From assembly GCF_000621845.1 (NCBI RefSeq), contig NZ_KK211356.1, positions 2,713-66,712 on the forward strand: a stretch of 64,000 nt of DNA, written 5' to 3'. The position numbers were made by a program, and so were the translations under genes. Each line of letters starts with the position of its first letter. Positions within the stretch are counted from its first letter, which is position 1. Below, piece by piece: positions 49,913-57,497 of the stretch. This DNA comes from Ruminococcus flavefaciens MA2007. GTDB lineage: Bacteria; Bacillota; Clostridia; Oscillospirales; Ruminococcaceae. The notes below the pieces were generated by a model that did not search any database, had not been told where the DNA came from, and saw only the letters and a list, made by a program, of their open reading frames with translations.

Positions 49913-52795
49913 ATGAAGAAAAAAACAATGCTTGCAGGCATACTCTCTGCCTGCGTAGTTGGCACGGCATCAGTCCTGTCTCTCACAGGCGCCGCAGCCG
50001 ACAAGGTGTACGGTGACGCCAATCTCGACGGCTCTGTGGATATGTCGGACTGCGTTCTTGTAATGCAGTCGCTGGCTAATCCCTCAAAGTTCGGCACAAC
50101 CGGCACAGACGAAAGGCACCTCACTGCCGACGGTGCAGACCTTGCCGATGTTTCCGACCGCGGCAACGGTATCACCGCCAATGACGCCCTCTCCATACAG
50201 CGCTATCTTCTCGGCACTATAAAAAGTCTGCCCGAGAGCTTTGCTGACGGAAAGGGCAGCGATACCTCTTCAAAGGACGAGGTAAACACAAAGATACACC
50301 TTAAAGATAATGCCATTACTGTTGATGGGCAGTATGCTAAAGCCGACGGCTCAAAGGTGACTATCTCTCATTCGGGAAGCTACACTATCGACGGTACTCT
50401 CTCAGACGGTCAGATATATGTGGAGATACCTGATGCTGAGGCTGATAAGGGCACAGTAAAGCTCATATTCAGCGGCGTCAATATCACAGGCAAGAGCGCT
50501 CCTGCTGTTCTTATTAAGAACGCAGACAAGACATCTATCACTCTTGCTGACGGCACAGAGAATACAGTTTCCGACGGTACTTCACCTTACTCAGGCGACG
50601 ATCTGACCAATGCAGTAATCGAGGCAAAGGACGATCTCACTATCAAGGGCGGCGACAAGGGCACGGGTACACTGACCATAACTGCCAATACACAGCCTGC
50701 TATCGTCTGCAACAACGATATAAAGTTCACAGGCGGTATCACCAACATCGAAACTCTAAACGAGACCGAGCCAAATGACGCTGTAAAGGGCAAGTCCTCA
50801 GTCACAGTAAAGGGCGGCAGGCTTGTCATCAAGTCCGAGGGCGACGGTATCAAGTCCACAAAGGGAAATGTTGACCTCTCAGGCGGCGAGGTAGTCATCA
50901 AGTGCGGCAATGACGCTGTACAGGCTGAAACGGCTATCAATATCAGCGGCGGCGATATCTCCGCATTCGGCGATAAGGGACTCACAAGCGCAGGCACTAT
51001 CAGTATCACAGGCGGCGAGCTCATCGCAACAGCTACCGACTGCCAGTGCGAGAACCTTACCTCAACAGAGCAGAATACTCTCATGTTCGACTTTGTCAAG
51101 GAATGGGGCAAGAACAATCCTGTTGCAATTACAGATTCTTCAAACAAGGAGCTCTTTGACAAGAATACCTCAAAGAAGTTCAGATATGCAATAGTTTCCT
51201 CTTCTAAGATAGAGGGTGCTGAATACAAGCTCTTTGTCGGCGGTATCAAGATGAAGCACAGTGCAGGAAGTACCTTCAAGGCAGGAAAGCCTGCTTCATA
51301 CAAGGAAGTCAATAACGACATGGAGAATGAGGAGCAGCTCTACAGCGAACTTTTCAGTCAGGACATGATACATAAGATAGATGTCAAAATGGACGAAGCC
51401 CAGTGGGATAATCTCCTCAAGAACGCCAGCAAGGAGGAATGGACTCCATGTGATGTTGTTATCGACGGCGAGGAACTCAAAAACGTGGGTATCCGCACCA
51501 AGGGCAACAGCTCCCTTATGATGGCTAAGAACGGCAAGTACAGCTTCCGTATCAAGACAGACAAGTTCGACAAGGAAGTAAACTACCACGGACTTACAGA
51601 GCTTTGCATGAACAATATGCTCATGGACGCTTCATGCCTCAGAGATATCCTCTGCTACAACGCTATGTATGAAGTCGACGGCGTTGCACCTCATGCCGCA
51701 CATACTGATATGTACCTCAACGGCGAGCTCTACAGCTTCTATCTCCTTGCTGAGCAGCCCGGTACTACCGTAGCCGAGCGCTATGCCGTAGATGACGATT
51801 CCGTGCTTTACAAGGCTACTGAAAGCAACGGTGCAGAAGGCGGCTGGGGCGGCTTCGGCGGCGACAGCTACTGCTCATTCACTGAGAATATGCCTCTTGA
51901 CAGATTCGACGTCAAATTCGGCAAGGACGACGAATTCAAGCATATTCAGGACGTAAAGACAGCTATAAACAAGCTTACTCCCACTGATTACAAGTTTATC
52001 GAGGACGTTATCGACGTACCCAGTTTCCTCAAGGGATTTGCAGTCAACTCCATTTTCTGCAACTATGACAGCTACAACGGCTCCCTTGCACATAACTACT
52101 ACCTGATGTTCTCGGGCGGCAAGGCTCATTTCGTAGGCTGGGACTACAATCTCTGTCTCGGAAACTTCACAGGCGGCGCAAACTCTGTTACATCTGATAT
52201 AACTACAAGTCTTTATCAGTCCACAATAGAGGACCGTCCTCTTGCGAAGCTTTTACAGGTGCCTGAGTACTACGATATGTATGTTGATATCGTAAACGAT
52301 ATCCTGAATTACTACAGCGATCCCGAAGCATATGTTTCTGCTTATGCCAAGAAGATACGCTCACACGTTATAGCTGATCCCCGCGCTTCATTCACGATTG
52401 AGGAATTTGATGTGAATACGTCAAAGAGCGCAGAGGGACTCCAGTACAGCGAAGAGGATACAGGTATGAGCTGGGGCAACTGGCAGGGTGCAGGAGACGG
52501 TAATTTCCCTGCATTCGGCAACGGAAACGGTGACGCCAACGGTGCATGGCAGGGATTCGGCGACGGAAACGGTAACTTACCTGCATTCGGTGACGGCGAG
52601 AACGGCGGCTGGCCCGGTTTCGGCGGCGACGCAAGCTTCGACTGGGAAAACATGGATTGGAGCAATATGGACTGGGGCGACATGGACTTCGGTGATATGG
52701 ACTGGGGCAACGGAATGTTCGGCGGCGGTCAGACTTCAGTCGTTGACTTCCTTATCAAGAGATTCGAGATAATCCGTGAGGCTCTCAAAAAATAA
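49913..52795 (+). CDS. Dockerin-Cthe_2159-CotH fusion protein
   Basis: Start 49913 (MKKKTMLAGI) with TAGGAGGATG upstream; 960 residues. Signal peptide (1-~28); dockerin (~32-105, GDANLDGSVDMSDCV); Cthe_2159-type beta-helix (~122-410, KIHLKDNAITVDGQ, GDGIKSTKGNVDLSGG); CotH kinase (~475-830, GIRTKGNSSL, YSFRIKTDKF, TELCMNNMLMDASCLRD, WDYNLCLGNF); Gly/Asp/Trp/Phe-rich C-terminal repeats (~850-935, GFGDGNGNLPAFGDGEN, NMDWSNMDWGDMDFGD). It combines scaffold docking, polysaccharide binding and a secretory kinase in one chain. What it phosphorylates is unknown; the acidic tail or pilin/dockerin partners are possibilities. Confidence 0.9.
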   Translation: MKKKTMLAGILSACVVGTASVLSLTGAAADKVYGDANLDGSVDMSDCVLVMQSLANPSKFGTTGTDERHLTADGADLADVSDRGNGITANDALSIQRYLLGTIKSLPESFADGKGSDTSSKDEVNTKIHLKDNAITVDGQYAKADGSKVTISHSGSYTIDGTLSDGQIYVEIPDAEADKGTVKLIFSGVNITGKSAPAVLIKNADKTSITLADGTENTVSDGTSPYSGDDLTNAVIEAKDDLTIKGGDKGTGTLTITANTQPAIVCNNDIKFTGGITNIETLNETEPNDAVKGKSSVTVKGGRLVIKSEGDGIKSTKGNVDLSGGEVVIKCGNDAVQAETAINISGGDISAFGDKGLTSAGTISITGGELIATATDCQCENLTSTEQNTLMFDFVKEWGKNNPVAITDSSNKELFDKNTSKKFRYAIVSSSKIEGAEYKLFVGGIKMKHSAGSTFKAGKPASYKEVNNDMENEEQLYSELFSQDMIHKIDVKMDEAQWDNLLKNASKEEWTPCDVVIDGEELKNVGIRTKGNSSLMMAKNGKYSFRIKTDKFDKEVNYHGLTELCMNNMLMDASCLRDILCYNAMYEVDGVAPHAAHTDMYLNGELYSFYLLAEQPGTTVAERYAVDDDSVLYKATESNGAEGGWGGFGGDSYCSFTENMPLDRFDVKFGKDDEFKHIQDVKTAINKLTPTDYKFIEDVIDVPSFLKGFAVNSIFCNYDSYNGSLAHNYYLMFSGGKAHFVGWDYNLCLGNFTGGANSVTSDITTSLYQSTIEDRPLAKLLQVPEYYDMYVDIVNDILNYYSDPEAYVSAYAKKIRSHVIADPRASFTIEEFDVNTSKSAEGLQYSEEDTGMSWGNWQGAGDGNFPAFGNGNGDANGAWQGFGDGNGNLPAFGDGENGGWPGFGGDASFDWENMDWSNMDWGDMDFGDMDWGNGMFGGGQTSVVDFLIKRFEIIREALKK

Positions 52796-52810
52796 TGTCA
52801 TACACCAAAA

Positions 52811-53157
52811 AGCTCCGACCATAACCGCAATACTTATATAGAAGCTTATAGTTATTTATCGGGGAAAACCTTTCTGAGGAAAGTTTCCCTCTGACGGAGG
52901 CGCGCCCCTCTGTCCTTCGGACATCTCCCCGCACTGCGGGGAGTCACCCCGAACCCCTTTCCAAAGACTTTTAGCTGATTTTTTATAACAGAGCCCCTCT
53001 GTAAGAACTACAGAGGGGCGAGTTTTTATATGGGCTCTATTATAGAAAAAATGAAATAACGGTCTTGATAGAGATACGAGAAAAGCCCTTTTCAAAAGGG
53101 CTCTCTCAATAATAAGCATAAAATTTCTGTATAAGTATCGTGGACATGGTCTGAGCT
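52811..53157. repeat. Palindromic ~350-bp element, copy C
   Basis: Ends AGCTCCGACCATAACCG and ATGGTCTGAGCT; inverted relative to A and B. Shares TATATAGAAGCTTATAGTTAT, CTCCCCGCACTGCGGGGAG, CCCCTTTCCAAAGACTTTT and AATAATAAGCATAAAATTTCT blocks. The internal inverted repeat is TTTTTTATAACAGAGCCC/GGGCTCTATTATAGAAAAAA, and the central hairpin CCCTCTGTAAGAACTACAGAGGG is again unique. It lies between convergent genes, 16 bases after one stop codon. Confidence 0.85.
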
Positions 53158-53188
53158 TTTTGCGTATATCTGCAAGCAACAGAAGCAG

Positions 53189-54391
53189 TTATCTTCTCGA
53201 CAGGGCTTTTGCGGTAACTGGCTGGACTGCAACGTCCTCTGCTGTTTCGCCGCTGACCTTATACAGCATATCTGCCATTGCCATATATGCGATATCCTCG
53301 GGCATGAGCTTTCCCGTTGGGCATACTACCATGCCGTCTGTCATATCCAGATGAGTTACGGCTATGGATATTCTTTCGCCCTTTGCGATGTATTTTTTAT
53401 CCAGTGCAAGTGAAGCCATGAATTCGGGCAGGTCGAACCAGCCGTATCTGAAAACGCCCTGAAATTCGTTGGGAGCATTGGTCTTGTCGTAAAGTCCGTA
53501 TTCCTCTGCGACAGCCTTTGATTCGGTATCGAATCTGCCTGCGCCGTGACGTGTGAAGAACGACCTTGTAATGTAGCACACCTCGGTATCACGCTTTTCA
53601 AGTCTGTTCAGTATGGCGCGGATATTCTTCATACCCGTATCCGAGGGAGTCAGGTGAGGGAAGTAGTCCTCCCTGTTTTGGTCAAGCATAAGTCCCTGTG
53701 CTCCCTCAAATACAGCAGTATCGTATTCCTCGATTATCTGCTCGTCAGTGCCGCGGCATATCGCCGCCATAGCGTACAGGTCGTCGAGGTAGTTCTCCGT
53801 CAGCATATCATTTGCCAGTATATCAAGCAGCTCCTTTTCGGCGCCGCCTGTGATGCCGAGCTCTGCGGCTCGCTTGCAGCAGTACTCATTGTTTATCTTG
53901 TTTATTAGCTCCCGTACAGCGTCCCTATCTGCTTTTAAAACATAGTCATAGTCAAGAGCGTACCTGCTGTCTCTGCTGCGGACGATAGTCTCGAAAATCC
54001 CCACGCCGCAGCTGCCGTGGCGGCTGTTTCCGCGCATGGTCTCAACAAACTGATTCATAAGCATATCGCAGGGGAGAGTCACATTGCAGCGCCTGTCTAT
54101 GAAGATCTTGCCGATGTCCCTGCCGAGCTTTTCAAGCTCCTTTGAAAAAAGCAGAGGGTTAAGGATAAAATACTCGGAAAGATAGGTATCCGCCCCTGCG
54201 AAGCTGCCTGAACCTATGTGGGAGAAGATATGTCTTTTGCCGTCGGCTGTGCATACGGTGTGACCTGCCTGAGCGCCGCCGTTGCTTCTGATGTTTATGA
54301 CGCTGCCCTCAGTACGGCAGAAAAGGTCTGTCATCAAGCCCTTGCCCTCGTCGCCGAAATTTGCTCCTATGACCGCATATGCTTTTTTCAT
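53189..54391 (-). CDS. Divergent adenylosuccinate synthetase paralogue
   Basis: 400 residues (typical PurA is ~430), GAGGTGATAAT before ATG. Nucleotide loop GANFGDEGKG with catalytic Asp, general-acid His in GAQAGHTV, and GAQGLMLDQ are kept. IMP/aspartate-binding regions differ: RHGSCGVGIFETIV stands where PurA has a TTGRGIGPAY motif, and TPSDTGMKN where it has SSNTTAG. It therefore probably ligates an amino acid to a purine-like or related nucleotide, but not necessarily IMP. Last gene of an operon with J-domain and VWA genes, nine bases after the VWA stop. A housekeeping PurA is expected elsewhere. Confidence 0.82.
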   Translation of the reverse strand: MKKAYAVIGANFGDEGKGLMTDLFCRTEGSVINIRSNGGAQAGHTVCTADGKRHIFSHIGSGSFAGADTYLSEYFILNPLLFSKELEKLGRDIGKIFIDRRCNVTLPCDMLMNQFVETMRGNSRHGSCGVGIFETIVRSRDSRYALDYDYVLKADRDAVRELINKINNEYCCKRAAELGITGGAEKELLDILANDMLTENYLDDLYAMAAICRGTDEQIIEEYDTAVFEGAQGLMLDQNREDYFPHLTPSDTGMKNIRAILNRLEKRDTEVCYITRSFFTRHGAGRFDTESKAVAEEYGLYDKTNAPNEFQGVFRYGWFDLPEFMASLALDKKYIAKGERISIAVTHLDMTDGMVVCPTGKLMPEDIAYMAMADMLYKVSGETAEDVAVQPVTAKALSRR

Positions 54392-54400
54392 ATTATCACC

Positions 54401-55309
54401 TCAGAATCTGAATATTCCGTTCATTACGCTCCTTTTTCTTGTGGGAAGTCCGCTGAGAGCGTTCCTTACAGCAAGCTGTGTATCGCCGTTCCATGAATTG
54501 ATTATATCCTCTGTGTCTCTTCCTGCAACGCTTTCAAGCAGGGAAACGATTATCTCGGGGATAGCGTTGACGTCTGTTACGGAGATAGCCCTTTCGCCCA
54601 TGAGTTTGCGCCATTCCGGCAGCTTTACAATGCTTTCGTTTCTCCCGTCCATGACCATAAGGTGGAACACGTCGTAGCGTCTGCTTACCTGTGCGAGGAG
54701 AGCTCCAGTGTCGATATCCTTCTTTACATAGTCCCCGAATACCCTTTCTATCTCCTTAGTAAGGAGCTTTTCTGGGAATCCGTCGTCCCCAAGTGTGAAG
54801 ATGACGCCTTTCTGCCTGCGCTTATTCCATGCGTCTGTTTTTGTCTTGTTTGCGGCGAGATACCATACAAGAGGATAGCTCTCGAAGTTGTTTCCGCCGC
54901 CGCCGCGCTCGAACCAAAGCTCTGTGAGCTGGCTGGCAATGCGTATGTCGGACTCAAACTGTGTAGCCTGTAACGGTGAGCGGTCACATCTTGAATCGCC
55001 TACAGCGCAGAACATTATCTGCGGTCCCTCAACAGGCTGACGTTCAATAATATCCTTGACCATTTCGCCGAGACGTTTTGCTGTTACGTCCAGCAGGTCG
55101 CTCATTGAGCCTGTAACGTCAAGTCCTATGATAATAGGCGTAGTTACAGGGTGATCCGCTGAATCAAGGCTTTCTCTGAATTTTATCTTCTTCGGGTCGT
55201 ATTTCGGATCGATAGAAGTTGCCTTGTAGATGTCGTTTACCTTTTTTCCGCTTATCCTTGCAGACGAGTATTTTTTCCAGTCTGCTGAATTCCATGAACC
55301 GTATCCCAT
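54401..55309 (-). CDS. VWA-domain protein
   Basis: 302 residues. The MIDAS metal site is seen as GLDVTGSMSD (~62-72), with supporting motifs FCAVGDS and TLGDDGFP; the VWA fold spans ~55-240. The N-terminus (MGYGSWNSADWKKYSSARI) is conserved-looking but unassigned. VWA proteins in bacteria usually act with ATPases or modification enzymes as metal-dependent adaptors. It lies 26 bases after the J-domain gene and nine before the PurA-like gene, so it is part of the same operon and probably the same complex or pathway. Confidence 0.88.
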   Translation of the reverse strand: MGYGSWNSADWKKYSSARISGKKVNDIYKATSIDPKYDPKKIKFRESLDSADHPVTTPIIIGLDVTGSMSDLLDVTAKRLGEMVKDIIERQPVEGPQIMFCAVGDSRCDRSPLQATQFESDIRIASQLTELWFERGGGGNNFESYPLVWYLAANKTKTDAWNKRRQKGVIFTLGDDGFPEKLLTKEIERVFGDYVKKDIDTGALLAQVSRRYDVFHLMVMDGRNESIVKLPEWRKLMGERAISVTDVNAIPEIIVSLLESVAGRDTEDIINSWNGDTQLAVRNALSGLPTRKRSVMNGIFRF

Positions 55310-55335
55310 ATTAGTACCTCCTGTGATTTTTATTT

Positions 55336-56307
55336 TCAGCCTGCAATATCAGGCAGTCTGACGTTCATTTGTGTGAATCTTCTTCCGCCGAAGCCGTCGA
55401 TTATCACCTTTTCCCATTTTTCCATTTCCTCAAAAGCCGAGCTGCTGCAAATGCTCTCGGCGTAATCCCTTACGGCGTCGGGAGTGTCATCGGGGAGTAT
55501 CCGCCTTGCCAGTGCCTTCACACATTCAAGGTCGGTGATATGCCGCGCAATGCCGTCGGTCTTTGTCAGTGACGAGAGGGAATCGTATACTCTTGACTGG
55601 ACTCCTGTCATTCTGCTGCCCTCTCTTGCGGCGAACCACCAGCCTCCGCATACTCTTACGGTATGCTCGGCAGGATCAATGAAGAGATTTTCCTCGGTGA
55701 GACAGTTCCAGACTATCCCTCGCGTCTCGGCGTAGCAGCATATCCCCAGAAGCCGTGATATTATCCATGCGGCGTGTCGGCTGTCAAGGCTGCCGCCGTA
55801 GAAGTCCAGTATCCTTGAGAGGGGGAGCTCTCCTGTGCGCTTGCAGGTCTCGATGAGAAGCCCCTCATCGGTGTTGAAGATGTGAGTTACCAGCGGCAGG
55901 AACACCTCTGCCTGTGCAAGTATCTGCTGGGGAAGATACTCCCTGAAAAACAGGTCTGACTTTGCTTCGGAATTAGTGAAGCAGTCGGTGAACTTATTGC
56001 TGATAAGGAAGTAAACGTTCCGCTCGCCGATGTACTCCATGCCGTATTCCTGCGAGAGTTCCATAAGATACTTTATCTCGACAGCGCGGCTGCCGCAGCG
56101 GAAAAGCTTTTCCTGAGCGACATGAGCCTTTTTCAGCTTTCCGTACAGCTCGTTTATCACCGCAGTTGCTTCGGGAGCCCTCGGATCACTGCATTTATCG
56201 GGGTGATATTTCAGCATAAGAGCCATGTAAAGCGGCTGTGCAAGGGAAATATCCTCGGGAAAAATGTCAGTGCAGCATTTGCAGTTCAGAATTTCGGATA
56301 TATCCAT
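55336..56307 (-). CDS. J-domain protein with a pseudokinase-like C-terminal half
   Basis: 323 residues, AAGGAGGGAAGCTGT before ATG. J domain at ~20-72 with the HPD motif (LKYHPDKCSD), which stimulates Hsp70. The C-terminal part (~165-300) resembles a protein-kinase fold: RGIVWNCLTEENLFIDP occupies the catalytic-loop position (HRD replaced by W-N-C) and CGGWWFA the DFG position, so it is likely catalytically dead or altered. First gene of the three-gene operon; its promoter overlaps palindromes that may bind the divergent NrtR-like regulator. Confidence 0.82.
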   Translation of the reverse strand: MDISEILNCKCCTDIFPEDISLAQPLYMALMLKYHPDKCSDPRAPEATAVINELYGKLKKAHVAQEKLFRCGSRAVEIKYLMELSQEYGMEYIGERNVYFLISNKFTDCFTNSEAKSDLFFREYLPQQILAQAEVFLPLVTHIFNTDEGLLIETCKRTGELPLSRILDFYGGSLDSRHAAWIISRLLGICCYAETRGIVWNCLTEENLFIDPAEHTVRVCGGWWFAAREGSRMTGVQSRVYDSLSSLTKTDGIARHITDLECVKALARRILPDDTPDAVRDYAESICSSSAFEEMEKWEKVIIDGFGGRRFTQMNVRLPDIAG

Positions 56308-56326
56308 ACAGCTTCCCTCCTTATAA

Positions 56327-56345
56327 TAGAATCAAAATGATATTA
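56327..56345. promoter_or_regulatory. Probable NrtR-like operator, proximal site
   Basis: TAGAATCA-AAA-TGATATTA matches the perfect palindrome at 56463 in 17 of 19 positions and lies 20 bases upstream of the J-domain start codon. Confidence 0.55.
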
Positions 56346-56387
56346 ACACGACTTAAAAAAATAAGACATTTGAATTAATGTCCTTTT

Positions 56388-56425
56388 GTTATTATCATAA
56401 TAACATTAACAGCTTGATTTGTCAA
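56388..56425 (-). promoter_or_regulatory. Promoter of the J-domain/VWA/PurA-like operon with overlapping palindrome
   Basis: Minus strand TTGACA (56420-56425), 17 bases, TATTAT (56397-56402). The -10 lies inside the perfect odd palindrome GTTATTAT-C-ATAATAAC (56388-56404). Confidence 0.7.
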
Positions 56426-56462
56426 TAGCATTTGGGCTGATTCTATGTTATCCACAATCAGA

Positions 56463-56481
56463 TAATATCAAAATGATATTA
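56463..56481. promoter_or_regulatory. Perfect palindromic operator TAATATCA-AAA-TGATATTA
   Basis: A 19-base site with 8-base perfect arms, between the divergent promoters of the NrtR-like gene and the J-domain operon. Nudix-type repressors of the NrtR family bind such A/T-rich palindromes near their own genes. Confidence 0.6.
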
Positions 56482-56515
56482 ACTATGTGCAGAGTTTACA
56501 AAAATCCCGTATGTA

Positions 56516-56544
56516 TTGACATTGGCAGGAAAAGTGTGTTATTA
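56516..56544 (+). promoter_or_regulatory. Promoter of the NrtR-like gene
   Basis: TTGACA (56516-56521), 17 bases, TTATTA (56539-56544), about 30 bases before the start codon at 56574. Confidence 0.65.
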
Positions 56545-56573
56545 TTAATCAGATATTATCAACGGAGGTTCCT

Positions 56574-57362
56574 ATGGATTACGATATAACTAAGTACGAC
56601 AGACCGTCGGTAGCTGCCGATATTGTGGTGTTTACAGTCCGCAAGGGCGACAGCGAGAGCTACAGGCATCTTGCAAAGCCTGTTCTTTCGGTGCTTCTTG
56701 TAAAGCGCACGGAGGAGCCATTTGTGGATATGCTGTCCCTTCCCGGCGGCTTCTGCTGCCGCGAGGAAACTATCGAGGAAACGGCATTCCGCAAGCTGAA
56801 AGAAAAAACGGGCATTGACTGTCCGCCCATTTCGCTGCTGTGCAATCTTTCCAGATTTGGCAGAGATCCCAGAGGCTGGATAATCTCATGCTGCTACTGG
56901 ACTGTCATTGAACACACAAAGGCGGCTATTGATAAGAACGCTCAGTGGTATGAGGTCTCGCTGAAAGAGGAGGGCGGCAGGCATACTCTTGTGCTTACCG
57001 ATGACAGCGGCAGGGAGTACGTCTCAGAGGTCAGGATAAACAATCCCAACGAGCTGTATAATCAGTCCGCAGAGGCTGAGATACCGAAAAACAGCCTTGC
57101 CTTTGACCATGCCGAGATAATCGTAAATGCGCTTCTGAAGCTGAGAAGCAGTCTCGAGAAGCCATATGCCGCTTTCAGGCTCCTGCCTGATAAATTCACT
57201 CTTACCGAGCTCCAGCAGGTCTATGAAGCCATACTTGATAAGAAGCTGATAATGGCTAATTTCAGACGCAAAATTGCTCCCTATGTAGAGGAAACAGGCG
57301 GTATCGAGGGCGGAGCGGGACACCGTCCCTCAAAGCTTTACAGCAAAAAGGACGATATATAG
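56574..57362 (+). CDS. NrtR-like Nudix transcriptional regulator
   Basis: 262 residues, CGGAGGTTCCT before ATG. N-terminal Nudix fold (~15-160) with a degenerate Nudix box, GGFCCREETIEETAFRKLKEKTGI, interrupted relative to GX5EX7REUXEEXGU (REUXEE reads RKLKEK), so it likely binds rather than cleaves an ADP-ribose-type ligand. C-terminal winged helix (~185-255, FTLTELQQVYEAILDKKLIMANFRRKI), the hallmark of NrtR regulators of NAD metabolism. It is divergent from the J-domain operon with palindromes between, so it probably represses that operon and itself. The ligand is not proven. Confidence 0.88.
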   Translation: MDYDITKYDRPSVAADIVVFTVRKGDSESYRHLAKPVLSVLLVKRTEEPFVDMLSLPGGFCCREETIEETAFRKLKEKTGIDCPPISLLCNLSRFGRDPRGWIISCCYWTVIEHTKAAIDKNAQWYEVSLKEEGGRHTLVLTDDSGREYVSEVRINNPNELYNQSAEAEIPKNSLAFDHAEIIVNALLKLRSSLEKPYAAFRLLPDKFTLTELQQVYEAILDKKLIMANFRRKIAPYVEETGGIEGGAGHRPSKLYSKKDDI

Positions 57363-57407
57363 AAAAAACGTCTGCACTGAATGAATTTTTCGGTGCAGAC
57401 GTTTTTG
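57363..57407. terminator. Terminator of the NrtR-like gene
   Basis: AAAACGTCTGCACTGAA/TTCGGTGCAGACGTTTTT hairpin with T run, directly after the stop. A near copy of the stem occurs at 62422-62461. Confidence 0.85.
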
Positions 57408-57431
57408 TTATTATAAATTCAATTTCCGATA

Positions 57432-57497
57432 CTAATACAGCTCATCGGATATTTCGGACAAATCGTACTGTTCCTCATATGCCTTTTGTGAGCGGTA
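57432..57497 (-). other. In-frame coding-like extension beyond the diguanylate cyclase stop codon
   Basis: After TAA (57498-57500) the same minus-strand frame continues for 21 codons, YRSQKAYEEQYDLSEISDELY, to TAG at 57432-57434. The acidic, helix-like composition looks like a protein C-terminus, so the TAA may be a recent nonsense change, or chance. Confidence 0.3.
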
